Shown: positions 39,847 through 49,975, counted from the stretch's first letter. The stretch: DNA of 64,000 nt from G965267335 sp965267335 (GCA_965267335.1 OZ253953.1:3782001-3846000); one strand, 5' to 3'. The notes: generated from the letters alone by a model not told the origin. Numbers and translations: made by a program.

Positions 39847-41493
39847 TTTTTTATCACCGCTGCTTCCAAGTTCCGTCTGAATAAACCCTGCAACTTTCTT
39901 ATCCATTTCATCACGAGATTCTTTGTATACAGGAGTTTTTGGGGTTTGTCCCGGCATATCTTCCACGTGAATAGTCTGTGTAGGGAATGCAAAGCGTACG
40001 CCTAATTCATCGGCCAATTTGATTGCCAGCAGATTCATCTCGTGCCTTGCTTTCAATTCCTCAGGCCAGGTTGGCACCTCAAAGAAGACATAGAATAAAA
40101 TATCAATACTGGAACTGTTAAAAGTATTAACGTAAATATTAAAGTAGTCTTTTCTTGTGTTTGGATGCTTTCTAACAATTTCCCTCAAACCTTCTACATA
40201 TGCATCCAGAACATCAGGAGGTGTGTCATAGGTCACTGCCAGATAGGTTTTATACCTTCTGTACTTTCGCATACCCATATTATCAATGGTCATATCTGCG
40301 AGGATACCATTCGGCACATAGGTTACCGAATTGTGAAAGGTACGAATACGAGTTGCCCTGAAACCAACCTCTTCAATATCTCCATCAATCCCACTTCCAA
40401 CAACCCAGTCCCCTACCTGAAAAGGACGATCCATAAAGATCATAATGGAACCGAAAAAGTTTTTAAGCATATCTTGTGCCGCTAGTGCTAAGGCAAAACC
40501 ACCAATTCCTAATCCGGTTATAAGTGCTGTAATGTTAAAATTGAAATTATCTAGAATAAAAAGAACTCCGACAGCCACAACGAACACTTTAAGTGCTTTA
40601 CTCAAAAGGGGAACAAGTTGATCATCCAAAGTACTTTCTGTTCTTTCTGCCAGTTTCCTCAGGTATGCTATCAGTACATCAACTAGCTTATATATCACCA
40701 TCATTGCGAAGAACGGAATCAATATTTTTATGGCTCCGATTACGTATGCTTCGCCTTTGGGGTGGTTTAGTAGTAAAACAGGGATGAATATGGACACAAA
40801 CCATGAAACAATAAGTAAGCTTAAAGGTCGAGCAACTGGATTAATCAGCTTACCTGCTAGCCGTGCATGACCAAATTTCATTATAAGGCCAATTATGAAA
40901 TTCTTAAAAATCCAGGAGAGTAATTTATGAAGTAAAAAACCGGTAAATGCGATAATGAATATCCCTACAAGTTGCCAATAGTATAACCCCATAAATTTAT
41001 CACGCCCAAAATCTGACAACCAATTGAGAAGAAGATGGGTGCCATATTTATAAACTTCTTTGTGCTCCGAGTCAATACTTAGAACGGACCTTTCGGAGAA
41101 CATCCACTTGTTTCCATATTTCCTGACACAAATACTTTCCAATCTTTCATCCAGAACAAATACATGTTGTTCTGAAATACTATCGTAATAGTTAACGCCA
41201 TTGGGCATGAGCTCCGTTTGCAAAAAAATTCCGGATCCGTCATATACTTGTTTCAGCTTGATAGCAAGTTTTTTTCTTTGCTCTTTTGTTATTCCTTCAA
41301 TAGGATAAATTGCTTGAGCTGCTATATCAGGATAATACTTATTATCCTGTAAATGATCAAAAAGCGTCCTTACTGCTTGTTGAGGTGTGGTAAGATTTGG
41401 TTTAGGCCTGTTTTCTACAGAATCCTTTTGAGCAAACGAGAGAGTAGTTCCCAGGAACAGAAACAACACTAATATATAGCGCAAACTTTTCAT
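39844..41493 (-). CDS. MscS-family mechanosensitive ion channel with signal peptide
   Basis: The ATG at 41493 opens a signal peptide (KSLRYILVLFLFLGTTLSFA); the frame also has a GTG two codons upstream. The 549-residue protein has a ~110-residue periplasmic region, then four membrane segments (about 155-180, 215-240, 250-275 and the pore helix 295-345). The pore segment reads ITGLGIGGFALALAAQD followed by LKNFFGSIMIF, the MscS core. The cytoplasmic beta domain continues with FQVGDWV and TYVPNGILAD. It should open under membrane tension and release solutes on osmotic downshock. It ends convergently with the phosphatase gene. Confidence 0.93.
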   Translation of the reverse strand: MKSLRYILVLFLFLGTTLSFAQKDSVENRPKPNLTTPQQAVRTLFDHLQDNKYYPDIAAQAIYPIEGITKEQRKKLAIKLKQVYDGSGIFLQTELMPNGVNYYDSISEQHVFVLDERLESICVRKYGNKWMFSERSVLSIDSEHKEVYKYGTHLLLNWLSDFGRDKFMGLYYWQLVGIFIIAFTGFLLHKLLSWIFKNFIIGLIMKFGHARLAGKLINPVARPLSLLIVSWFVSIFIPVLLLNHPKGEAYVIGAIKILIPFFAMMVIYKLVDVLIAYLRKLAERTESTLDDQLVPLLSKALKVFVVAVGVLFILDNFNFNITALITGLGIGGFALALAAQDMLKNFFGSIMIFMDRPFQVGDWVVGSGIDGDIEEVGFRATRIRTFHNSVTYVPNGILADMTIDNMGMRKYRRYKTYLAVTYDTPPDVLDAYVEGLREIVRKHPNTRKDYFNIYVNTFNSSSIDILFYVFFEVPTWPEELKARHEMNLLAIKLADELGVRFAFPTQTIHVEDMPGQTPKTPVYKESRDEMDKKVAGFIQTELGSSGDKK

Positions 41494-41540
41494 GGCCACA
41501 AAAATAAAATTTTCAGCTAATCTATCCAGTTTAATGAGGT

Positions 41541-41855
41541 TTAGTCTACGTCAAGAGAGTTATCTATTTCCTCTTTCCAGGCCAAAATACCACCTTCAAG
41601 ATTGTAAAGATTATCAAACCCTTGCTGCTCTAAAAACATAACTACTTTTCCGCTGCGGTTGCCGCTTCTACACATGATCACAACTTCTTTGTCTTTATTG
41701 ATCTTATCAATATTTTGTTGAATAGTACTCATAGGAACCAGCTCAGCACCAAGGTTAGCCTGATCATATTCTGATTGCTCACGTACATCTACAAATTGAA
41801 AATCATCTCCATTGTTGAGTTTTTCCTGCAGTTCGTCTACTGATATTGTTTTCAT
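41541..41855 (-). CDS. Single-domain rhodanese-like sulfurtransferase
   Basis: The protein has 104 residues, one rhodanese domain with no signal peptide. The active-site loop MCRSGNRSG carries Cys62, which would hold the persulfide; VDVREQSEYDQ is the usual CH2A-type segment. It starts 2 bases after the Met8-like gene stop, so it is co-transcribed with a siroheme gene. That context fits handling of reduced sulfur. Confidence 0.92.
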   Translation of the reverse strand: MKTISVDELQEKLNNGDDFQFVDVREQSEYDQANLGAELVPMSTIQQNIDKINKDKEVVIMCRSGNRSGKVVMFLEQQGFDNLYNLEGGILAWKEEIDNSLDVD

Positions 41856-41857
41856 AA

Positions 41858-42445
41858 CTACTTGTTTTCGTTTTTTATGATTGAAGTAATTTCATTTAAT
41901 TTTTTAATCTTTTCTTCCAGATCACCCTTGAGGCTGTCCCTGATTTGGTTAAGGTTCTCCAGCACTGCATCAATTTCTTCGGGCAAAACATCCTCCAACA
42001 ATTCGCGCACACGCTTCGTAAGTGTTGGGGACTTCCCATTGGATGAGATTGCAACTTTGAGGTCTCCCTTCTTTACTACAGAACTTAAATAAAAGTCACA
42101 TAAATCCGGAGTATCCGCTACGTTCACAAGAAGTCCTTTTCTCTTTGCCTCCTGGTGAACGAACTTATTCAACTCATTATCAGCCGTAGCAGCGATAACG
42201 ACATCTTTCCCCTCTAAGTCAGATATTTCAAACTTTTTCTTAATAATTATCAGGTTTCTGTATCGTCTGCCTAGTTCCTCAATCTCCTCCCGTACTTCAG
42301 GTGCCACGACTGTAACATTGCCATTATCCGCATGGCGGAACATAATACCCACCTTTTCCCAGCCCACATTGCCCGCACCAACAATGAGTACATTTAGCTT
42401 ATCAAGCCGTAAAAAAACAGGAAATAATAAATTACCGTCTGACAT
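41858..42445 (-). CDS. Precorrin-2 dehydrogenase / sirohydrochlorin ferrochelatase (Met8/CysG N-terminal type)
   Basis: The start is the ATG at 42445 (MSDGNLLFPVFLRL); the longer frame begins with GTG and adds an unusual N-terminus. The 195-residue protein has the NAD-binding VLIVGAGNVGWEKV, then VIAATADNELN and ISSNGKSPTL, the usual order for this family. It oxidises precorrin-2 to sirohydrochlorin and may insert iron to make siroheme. The substrate would come from SUMT (55679-56437), and the product is needed by the sulfite reductase (56438-58561). The next gene, a rhodanese, is 2 bases downstream. Confidence 0.92.
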   Translation of the reverse strand: MSDGNLLFPVFLRLDKLNVLIVGAGNVGWEKVGIMFRHADNGNVTVVAPEVREEIEELGRRYRNLIIIKKKFEISDLEGKDVVIAATADNELNKFVHQEAKRKGLLVNVADTPDLCDFYLSSVVKKGDLKVAISSNGKSPTLTKRVRELLEDVLPEEIDAVLENLNQIRDSLKGDLEEKIKKLNEITSIIKNENK

Positions 42446-42583
42446 GGTAGGGTAAAATTGCACAAATGGGTTATACTATAAAAGGAAAAGAGTTTGAAGT
42501 GTTCTATGAAATTACAATTGCTTTCATTAAAATAGAACTTTCAAAACTATTCCACGTAGTTTAGAAAGATACAAACAGCATAC

Positions 42584-44203
42584 TTGAGGTTCTTACCAAA
42601 ATCATATAGAATAAGTTATTTATTCATTCTCCTCACATCATTCGGGTGTGTCAAGGAGGAAATAAATGATATAGATATACTTCCCATCAATCCTAGTCTG
42701 GGAATTCCACTTCTGAATACTAACATGGGACTATATGACATGGTGGCGATCCAGGGCAGTGATTTGGATGTGACAGTCGATGGGGACGGATTCTTAAGAT
42801 TCATATATTTTGAAGAATTGGTTTCAGCTGATGCTACATCTTATATATCTATTCCTGATCAATCGGCCAGCGAAAATATTAGCGGTCCTGCAACAACGGG
42901 TTTTGGCACCCAAACAGTGACAATAAATGATTCGATCACATTCCCTTTTTCTAATAGTGAAGAAATTTATCAAGCGATTCTAAAAGCAGGAACACTTGAC
43001 GTTAACATCAGTCACAATTATCAGCACGACATTAGTATTACACTAACATTACCAACAGCCATTAATGGTGGAAGTCCATTTAGTCAGACCTATGACCTCA
43101 GTTACACTGGGTTCGTGCCAGTCAATGCGAGTGGCAGCCACGATATGTCAGACTATGACATCGATCTAACAAATGGCGGTGGCTCCTTTAACACATTACC
43201 ATACACCATTGAGATGACAATAACTGAGAATGTTCCAAATCCTGTATTGGGCATTGAAAACATTTCTTTATCGGCTGATTTTACAGGCTTGCAGTATTCC
43301 TACCTACGAGGTTATATGGGGCAGTTCAATATACCTTTCAACCTTGATACTGTCGATATTGATATTTTTGACAACTCTGCGAACTTTGCCTCCTTCTTTT
43401 TTACCGATCCTAAAGCTCGATTTGAGTTCCATAACTCATTCGGAATTCCTATTGAAGCTGATATCGACACATTAACAACCGAATTAAATGATGGTACTCC
43501 GCTCACAATAACAGGAACTTATGACGATAGCCCTGTTGCCATTGATTACCCAAATTTGGCAGAAGCAGGCCAAACTATTATCTCAGAGTTCGTAATAGAC
43601 AATACTAACTCCAACATTGATGATGCGTTCAACCCTGCTCCGAACAAAATGTATTTTCAGGTAACGGGGACTGCTAACGCAGCCGGACCAGTAGAGAATT
43701 TTGTGACAGACACCAGTAGACTGGTCGTTTTTGGTGAAGCAGAAATACCAATGGATGGACGAGTAAGTGGATTTGTCCTGGCAGATACAGTAACTGATAT
43801 GGAACTGCCGGATACTACCGAAGATGGATATGAGGAATTAAATTTTGTGAAATTTAAAATTGAAACAGAGAATGGATTCCCAATGGATGCGCGTATTCAA
43901 TGTTACTTCCTCGATTCCAACGATGTGTTGTTAGACACATTATTCCACAACAATGACAACTTCGCGAGTTCTGCTTCAATCGATGGGGACGGCAAGGTTA
44001 CCACCTCAACAAAAACCTTCTTAGAAACAACAATAGACAAAGAGCGATATAAAACGATTATGCCCGCCACCACTATGATAATTGTGGGTACAATAAGTAC
44101 AACCAATGGTGGAGCTACATCTGTAAAAATTTACGACAGTTATTATATCAACATACAAATGGGAGCACTGGTCAATGGCACGATTGACCTGGATGACTTG
44201 TGA
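42584..44203 (+). CDS. Predicted lipoprotein of unknown function, TTG start
   Basis: The frame is closed by a stop at 42557, and no ATG lies between it and the leader, so the TTG at 42584 is the likely start. The N-terminus (RFLPKSYRISYLFILLTSFG followed by Cys) is a lipoprotein-type signal with Cys22 as the lipidation site. The 539-residue body is beta-rich, with repeated Asp/Asn/Thr segments. I do not recognise a named domain. Its stop overlaps the GTG start of the DUF5723 gene (GTGA), and the PD40-OmpA gene follows. The three probably form one envelope complex; this is inferred from the operon only. Confidence 0.75.
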   Translation: MRFLPKSYRISYLFILLTSFGCVKEEINDIDILPINPSLGIPLLNTNMGLYDMVAIQGSDLDVTVDGDGFLRFIYFEELVSADATSYISIPDQSASENISGPATTGFGTQTVTINDSITFPFSNSEEIYQAILKAGTLDVNISHNYQHDISITLTLPTAINGGSPFSQTYDLSYTGFVPVNASGSHDMSDYDIDLTNGGGSFNTLPYTIEMTITENVPNPVLGIENISLSADFTGLQYSYLRGYMGQFNIPFNLDTVDIDIFDNSANFASFFFTDPKARFEFHNSFGIPIEADIDTLTTELNDGTPLTITGTYDDSPVAIDYPNLAEAGQTIISEFVIDNTNSNIDDAFNPAPNKMYFQVTGTANAAGPVENFVTDTSRLVVFGEAEIPMDGRVSGFVLADTVTDMELPDTTEDGYEELNFVKFKIETENGFPMDARIQCYFLDSNDVLLDTLFHNNDNFASSASIDGDGKVTTSTKTFLETTIDKERYKTIMPATTMIIVGTISTTNGGATSVKIYDSYYINIQMGALVNGTIDLDDL

Positions 44204-45594
44204 GAAGGCTTTTCCGACATATAGCCTGTATCGTATTGCTCGTCATTGGTTCTAATGTAAGAGCACAGCAGGAATTTACCCTGTATCACATGACAAACAT
44301 TTTTCAATCGAGTTATGTGAATCCTGTTGGTGTACCAGAGCATGGGATCAGCTTATCACTTCCTGGCATTTCATCGATTTATGCAGGAGCAGCTAATACC
44401 GGTTTTACCGTAAAGTCTGCGTTTGATGGTAATGTCCTTGATCTTGACCAAGTGGTGAGTGATCTCAAAAAGGTCAATTATATCACCACCGGATTATCAT
44501 ATGACATTCTTGGCTTTAGATTCAAAGTACATAACTACAACATTTCTTTAAGTATTAGAGATATTCTGGACTTCCGTTTTGCTTATCCGCGAGACATAAT
44601 GGTCTTAGCGACTCAAGGCAACGGTGCTTTCATTGGAAAAGAAGGTGATTGGGACAAACTTAGAATTCACGGAAACTACTACCGGGATATTGGACTTGGT
44701 TATGCTTATCATGATCCACACTCGAAGTGGTATTATGGAGGTAGGTTACGATTCTTATTTGGCATCGCCAATATCTCTACACGAAAATCTAAAAGTACTT
44801 TCACTACAAGTGACGAAACATATGATCTTATGTTACAGTCTAAAATCAGAATTAACACTTCAGGTTATCAAACAGCATTTGAGCAGGACGGTTATATAGA
44901 TGACAACAAAGAACAACTAGCAAAAGACTATTTACTTAATTTCAAAAACTTTGGAATCGGACTTGATGCCGGTGTTTCTTATCAGTTTAGCAAAAAGGTA
45001 AATCTCGAAGCTAATGTAAAGGACCTTGGTTTTATCAACTGGAAAACCAATCCTAGAAACTATGAAATTGATGGAACGTTTGAATTTGCCGGACTAGAAT
45101 TAAAGGATTACTCCACCGTAGATACTATGAAATATTTCCTGGAAAATTTACCGGATTCACTCGAAAAGTTATTTGCTGTTCAGGAGTCTCAGGAAAAATA
45201 TTCTGCTCCACTTATTGCCCAGACTTACCTCACCGCCAACTATCAGGTACTTCCACATACAAGACTTTCCGGAACTCTATTTACTGAATTCTTTCATGGA
45301 GTGCAGCCAGGTTTATTCTTTGGCGTGACACAGAATGTAGGTAGAGCCTTTGACTTTACATTAACCTATTCTGGATTCAGGAATAGTTGGAACAACCTAG
45401 GCTTTGGATTTAGTGTAAAGCCAGGGCCCATTCAATTTTATATGGTGAGTGACAACATACTAGGGCCACTCATTTGGGCCAAAGTCGAGGGGACAACTGT
45501 GCCTTACAATCTAAAGAGCAGCAATTTAAGGTTCGGATTCAACGTTCTTATCGGCAAAGTTCGTGAGCCAGATTTACAAACCACGCCTAAGTAA
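44200..45594 (+). CDS. DUF5723-family predicted outer-membrane protein, GTG start
   Basis: The GTG at 44200 overlaps the preceding stop as GTGA and opens a signal peptide (LFRHIACIVLLVIGSNVRA). The 464-residue product begins QQEFTLYHMTNIFQSSYVNP, the typical start of DUF5723 barrel proteins, which distantly recall PorP/SprF and PorV barrels. Alternating strands run to the C-terminus. The function of the family is unknown. The PD40-OmpA gene starts 3 bases downstream. Confidence 0.8.
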   Translation: MRRLFRHIACIVLLVIGSNVRAQQEFTLYHMTNIFQSSYVNPVGVPEHGISLSLPGISSIYAGAANTGFTVKSAFDGNVLDLDQVVSDLKKVNYITTGLSYDILGFRFKVHNYNISLSIRDILDFRFAYPRDIMVLATQGNGAFIGKEGDWDKLRIHGNYYRDIGLGYAYHDPHSKWYYGGRLRFLFGIANISTRKSKSTFTTSDETYDLMLQSKIRINTSGYQTAFEQDGYIDDNKEQLAKDYLLNFKNFGIGLDAGVSYQFSKKVNLEANVKDLGFINWKTNPRNYEIDGTFEFAGLELKDYSTVDTMKYFLENLPDSLEKLFAVQESQEKYSAPLIAQTYLTANYQVLPHTRLSGTLFTEFFHGVQPGLFFGVTQNVGRAFDFTLTYSGFRNSWNNLGFGFSVKPGPIQFYMVSDNILGPLIWAKVEGTTVPYNLKSSNLRFGFNVLIGKVREPDLQTTPK

Positions 45595-45597
45595 GTC

Positions 45598-47664
45598 ATG
45601 AGAGTAGCGGTATTGTACATATTATTCTTATTACCTTCTTTGCTCCTGGCCCAAAGTCATTTTGAGCCACACAGCATTAGTGAGAACATCAACACCGAAT
45701 ACCAGGAGCTTAACCCTGTCATTACTCCAGAAGGTGACCGGGTTTATTTCGTTCGCCTGAACCACCCAGAAAATTACTATGGTGTGGATGGCTCACAAGA
45801 TATCTGGTTTTCTGATAAACAACCGGATGGTACTTGGTCCGAACCGAAACGATTGGACGTTCTTTTCAACAAAGCAAGAAACAATGCAATACTTGCAATC
45901 ACTAACAATGGTAGAAGTATGCTAGTTAGTGGCCAATACACTGGTAAAAATCATATTTGGAAAAAAAGAGGTCTATCAGTAGTTAGTGTGATTGACTCAA
46001 CCTTTGCCCCACCAATTCCATTAAAGATTCCAAAATATCACCGAATAAATAAAGGGCTTTCAAGTAATACCTTTTTCAGTAATAATGAAGACGTACTTCT
46101 CCTCTCATTTACCAAAAAATGGAAGAAAGAAGACTTGAAGTTATATGTGAGCACTAAAAACGATAAGGGCAAATGGAAAGCTCCCAAAAAAGTGAGTAAG
46201 AATATTAATAAAGAATTTAAATCCATTACGGCCCCTTATTTATCTGAAGACGGTGAGACGCTTTATTTCTCTGGATACAAGAAGGGAAAAGACAACAAAA
46301 ATCAATATGATATATACAAGGCCAACAAGCTTGATGGCACCTACCGCAACTGGTCAAATCCCGTAAAAGTTTCGGACACCATCAATAGCTCTATGTGGGA
46401 ATCGTACTACAGTACCTTTAATGAAGGTAGCTGGGCAGTTTTTGCCTCAAACCGTGACCCAAAGAATAAATCTGATATCTATGTGGTTAAATTATTTGAG
46501 GACAATCCATTTGTAGAGATAAAGGGAATTATCAAAAACACATATAAAGATGCTCCTTTTGCTGGTGAGGCAAAAGTAATGGTAAATGGTGAAGAGGCAG
46601 ACTCAGTTATAATTAACCCTGAGACATCTGAATATACCTTAGTGCTACCTCTTGGTGAGAAATATGAAATTACGGCTTCCTCAGACAACTATAACTCAGA
46701 GCCTTTAGAAGTAGATGTGTCGGATATTAAGGAGTTTACCAGTATGGAAGAAGATCTTCCCCTGGCTCCGGTTCCATATGTTTATGTTGCAGGAAAGTAC
46801 GTTGACAAAAAGACCGGAGAAGTAATCCCAGCTTCTGCAAACCCGAGATTGGTAATAAACAATGAAGTAATTGACACGCTTAGCTCCGACTACCCAGGTA
46901 GCTATGAAATAAGAATACCATGGGGCGAGAGTTATACCTTCCAGGTACTTGCAGATCACTATGAGGCCCAAAAAATGAGACTAGATCTGACTCTAGTTGA
47001 AACCTATAAAGAGGTGGAGCTTGATCTACCCGCAGAAAAGTTCGTAAAGTTCGCTGTGGTCACAGGAAAGGTAATGAATAAGAAGACGGACCAGCCATTG
47101 GATGTCCCATTCTCAGTGGATGTAAACGATGAAAAAGATATTAGCAGTAGAATTACGGAAGAAACAGGAAACTATTATCTGGAACTACCTTTGGGCAAAG
47201 AATACACTCTTAACGCCAGTGCAAAAGGCTTTTTCCCTGTGTATGAGCTGATTGATCTAAAGGATGAAAAATCTACCATAAAAATCATTAAAGATTTGTA
47301 TCTGGCACCTCTTGCTATTGGCGAACATATCCGTATCAATAATGTTTTCTTTGAGCACAATTCATTTGTTTTAAAGCCAGAGTCGTACCATGATCTTCAG
47401 AAGGTTGCTGACCTACTGAAAGAATATACACAGATGAAAATTGAGATTGGAGGTCACACTGATTCATGGGGAAGCAATGCATTGAACCAAAAGCTTTCGG
47501 AGGACAGAGCGAAGTCTGTTCGTGATTACATTGTATCACTTGGTGTTGACGAGAGTAGGGTTATCTTCAAGGGTTATGGAGAGAGTACGCCAATTGAAAC
47601 AAACAAAACCGCAAAAGGAAGAGCTCAAAACCGAAGGGTTGAATTCACAATTCTAGAAGACTAA
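45598..47664 (+). CDS. PD40 and OmpA domain outer-membrane/periplasmic protein
   Basis: The protein has 688 residues with a signal peptide (VAVLYILFLLPSLLLA). PD40 blades (about 25-295) come first, without TPRs. Three successive carboxypeptidase-regulatory-like units of ~90 residues follow (about 300-565), each with a YxLxLPLGExYxxxA-like strand. The OmpA domain (about 575-688) has NVFFEHNSFVLKPES, GGHTDSWGSN and NQKLSEDRAKSVRDY, the peptidoglycan-binding signature. It should anchor an outer-membrane assembly to the wall, probably the DUF5723 barrel and lipoprotein encoded just before it. Confidence 0.9.
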   Translation: MRVAVLYILFLLPSLLLAQSHFEPHSISENINTEYQELNPVITPEGDRVYFVRLNHPENYYGVDGSQDIWFSDKQPDGTWSEPKRLDVLFNKARNNAILAITNNGRSMLVSGQYTGKNHIWKKRGLSVVSVIDSTFAPPIPLKIPKYHRINKGLSSNTFFSNNEDVLLLSFTKKWKKEDLKLYVSTKNDKGKWKAPKKVSKNINKEFKSITAPYLSEDGETLYFSGYKKGKDNKNQYDIYKANKLDGTYRNWSNPVKVSDTINSSMWESYYSTFNEGSWAVFASNRDPKNKSDIYVVKLFEDNPFVEIKGIIKNTYKDAPFAGEAKVMVNGEEADSVIINPETSEYTLVLPLGEKYEITASSDNYNSEPLEVDVSDIKEFTSMEEDLPLAPVPYVYVAGKYVDKKTGEVIPASANPRLVINNEVIDTLSSDYPGSYEIRIPWGESYTFQVLADHYEAQKMRLDLTLVETYKEVELDLPAEKFVKFAVVTGKVMNKKTDQPLDVPFSVDVNDEKDISSRITEETGNYYLELPLGKEYTLNASAKGFFPVYELIDLKDEKSTIKIIKDLYLAPLAIGEHIRINNVFFEHNSFVLKPESYHDLQKVADLLKEYTQMKIEIGGHTDSWGSNALNQKLSEDRAKSVRDYIVSLGVDESRVIFKGYGESTPIETNKTAKGRAQNRRVEFTILED

Positions 47665-47675
47665 AAAAGACCGGA

Positions 47676-49091
47676 CTATCTTACTACGGTTAGATTTTGC
47701 ACCTCACCATTTTCATAAATAATAAAGTATAATCCGGAAGGGAGTTCATTACCACTGGCATCCGTACCATCCCACTCAACAGGACCGGAAAGTTGCTTGA
47801 TTACCTGACCGGCTTTCGAAACGATAGTAACAACACCAGCTTCTTCAAAAATTATTTTACCATTGGTGAATTGAGGATGATCAGGATAAAAAACGATGTC
47901 TTTCTTGTTACAGTCAGCTTCATTGTATTCAATAACTGCCTGAGCTGTCAAATCTAACAAACAACCATCAGAATCAGCTATAAAGAGGTCTTGTGGCCCT
48001 TCTGCTAAATTATCGAAAGTCATCTCTTGTGTAGTGTCGCCATTCATGTAAATATAACTTATAACCACATCCGCAGCTGTTGCAGGGTAGTTAATTGATA
48101 GCTTACCATCGTGTAGGCAATTCTTATGCACTATATCAAGGGTGACCTCTGATGCATCTATTCCACCCTCAGAGATATTATATGCGGTCGACCCATGGCA
48201 TCCATTTGGTAAATACTCCATTTCGAAGTAATACACTCCGGCAGTATCAATGGTAAAGGTAGTACTTGGCCCCAGTGGAGAAAGGACTAAATCCCCACTA
48301 TTTAAATATTGAGGAACCTGATACTGAAGCCCATTACATAATTTCGCGTCTTTAGTAACAGTTTCATCCATAGGAAACTCTTCTATGGTAATGGTGAAAA
48401 AATCATTGGTCAAACAATAGGGGGACTCAACGAATATTTCATAGGTCCCAGGTTGGCTTTGTGCAGGGTATATTTCTCCTTTTGACGCACTAATGATTAG
48501 GTTTGCACTTGCTGCACTAAAAAATTTTTCAATGTCTCCAGATGGAAAATAAGGTATTGTAATGTCTGGATTTAGGATACCTTCACTTTGACAAAGGTTA
48601 GATTTTGAATAGGAAATATTCACTTCAGCACTGGCTGTAAGGTTTGAAATTTCTAAGGTATCTCCTACCCAAAAGGTATTATCGCCACCAGCATACGCCA
48701 CATTATAAAAATGTTGACAACCTAATGACTCCGCAAAGATCATAATATGTACTTGCTCACCTTCAATAAATCCATCAGTACCTGCTTCATTCTTATATAT
48801 AGGAAATACTAGATCTATACCAGGCTCATATTGGCTAAACCCTCCGCATTTCAAAGTGCCCGTGTGGGTATAAAAAGCTCCGAAATAAATATCCCCAGCC
48901 AGAGTCCCGGGTAGGCTTATGCTGTCAGGGACCTTAACATAACCCACTTCTGCTGTAGGTTGCACAATCCAGTCCGGTGATGTTTGTCCCATTGCGGGTA
49001 TACTAACCAGTACTAAAAGTCTTAATATGTGTTTTATAAATTTCACTTGTATTAATAAACCGAATAACTTGTATATTTTGTAACCTGTCAT
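47676..49091 (-). CDS. T9SS cargo with type-B-like C-terminal sorting domain
   Basis: The ATG at 49091 follows the PorP/SprF stop by 2 bases. A GTG at 49046 would give a shorter, cleaner signal peptide (KFIKHILRLLVLVSIPAMG), so the start is uncertain. The ~471-residue product has Ig-like beta sequence with scattered cysteines. Its C-terminus (VTIVSKAGQVIKQL, VEWDGTDASGNELPSGLYF, ending NLTVVR) is the type-B sorting layout. It is most likely carried by the PorP/SprF protein encoded directly upstream. The body matches no enzyme family I recognise. It ends 11 bases from the convergent PD40-OmpA gene. Confidence 0.82.
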   Translation of the reverse strand: MTGYKIYKLFGLLIQVKFIKHILRLLVLVSIPAMGQTSPDWIVQPTAEVGYVKVPDSISLPGTLAGDIYFGAFYTHTGTLKCGGFSQYEPGIDLVFPIYKNEAGTDGFIEGEQVHIMIFAESLGCQHFYNVAYAGGDNTFWVGDTLEISNLTASAEVNISYSKSNLCQSEGILNPDITIPYFPSGDIEKFFSAASANLIISASKGEIYPAQSQPGTYEIFVESPYCLTNDFFTITIEEFPMDETVTKDAKLCNGLQYQVPQYLNSGDLVLSPLGPSTTFTIDTAGVYYFEMEYLPNGCHGSTAYNISEGGIDASEVTLDIVHKNCLHDGKLSINYPATAADVVISYIYMNGDTTQEMTFDNLAEGPQDLFIADSDGCLLDLTAQAVIEYNEADCNKKDIVFYPDHPQFTNGKIIFEEAGVVTIVSKAGQVIKQLSGPVEWDGTDASGNELPSGLYFIIYENGEVQNLTVVR

Positions 49092-49093
49092 CT

Positions 49094-49975
49094 TCAATTA
49101 TTCCAGTAATATCTCAATCCGATTTCGTATTGGTTGGAATTTATTACCAACTTATTATTAAGATTGATATTAAAATTCATTACAAGCCCCAGTTTACCCG
49201 AGCCTATCACATTTATATTTTCAAAGCCTCCCCCAATTGCTATCATACCTTCCGAGTGATAGGTAATCAAGCCAATAAATTTATCTCGATACAACACCTG
49301 GTTGCTGGCCTGGAGTCTTGTTCCTGAATTATTTTCCTGTTGAACGATCAGCATCGGCAAACATTTCAGTTCGACACTGATATCGTAGTCATATCCAATT
49401 TGGAGGTTTAATGAACGATCAAGTATGAATTGTTCATTAACAGGAGCCAGTTTTGTATTGAATAGATGAACATATGCCAGTCCGATATCCAACCTCCCTC
49501 TCTGATACCAAAGTCCCATACCTCCGTCAACACCCCAGTCACCTCCACCAAAACCAAAGTCATTGTCCTTGACTAAGTAATTAACCGCTCCGAAATTACC
49601 CCCGGCCTGTAGGCTGTGTTCTTCGTTTTCAAAAAGTCGGAAAGCAAACGTAGTTGCGAAATTATTGTCTTGCAAAAATCGACCTTGATGCTCAGAATAA
49701 ACACTCAATCCAATCGAGAATTTACTCTCAGGGATCGTATAATATCCACTCACATAAAAGGTTTTTATGATACTTCGAATACCCGTATAGCTTAAGTATT
49801 GCCCATTGAATTGCTTGGATGCCTCAATACCAATATGTGATGGGTTCAGAGCCGAGTAATTCCCTAGGTAATAGGAAAACCTCTTGTTCTGAATAACCGC
49901 TTGACTATAACTCAGAGGATGTAAGGCGCACCCCAACAAAGCGGCAATTAGTAAACGTTTGCATAAAAATGCCAT
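49094..49975 (-). CDS. PorP/SprF family outer-membrane protein next to sigma/anti-sigma genes
   Basis: The frame opens at a TTG (50011), but the ATG at 49975 starts a proper signal peptide (AFLCKRLLIAALLGCALHPL), so it is preferred. The 293-residue product has NYSALNPSHIGIEASKQFNG in the place of the family's LNPAxAG signature, and barrel-type strands ending in IGLRYYWNN. Its partner is the type-B cargo gene 2 bases downstream. It is divergent from the ECF sigma gene across about 110 bases, so the export pair and the sigma/anti-sigma pair share one regulatory region. Confidence 0.85.
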   Translation of the reverse strand: MAFLCKRLLIAALLGCALHPLSYSQAVIQNKRFSYYLGNYSALNPSHIGIEASKQFNGQYLSYTGIRSIIKTFYVSGYYTIPESKFSIGLSVYSEHQGRFLQDNNFATTFAFRLFENEEHSLQAGGNFGAVNYLVKDNDFGFGGGDWGVDGGMGLWYQRGRLDIGLAYVHLFNTKLAPVNEQFILDRSLNLQIGYDYDISVELKCLPMLIVQQENNSGTRLQASNQVLYRDKFIGLITYHSEGMIAIGGGFENINVIGSGKLGLVMNFNINLNNKLVINSNQYEIGLRYYWNN

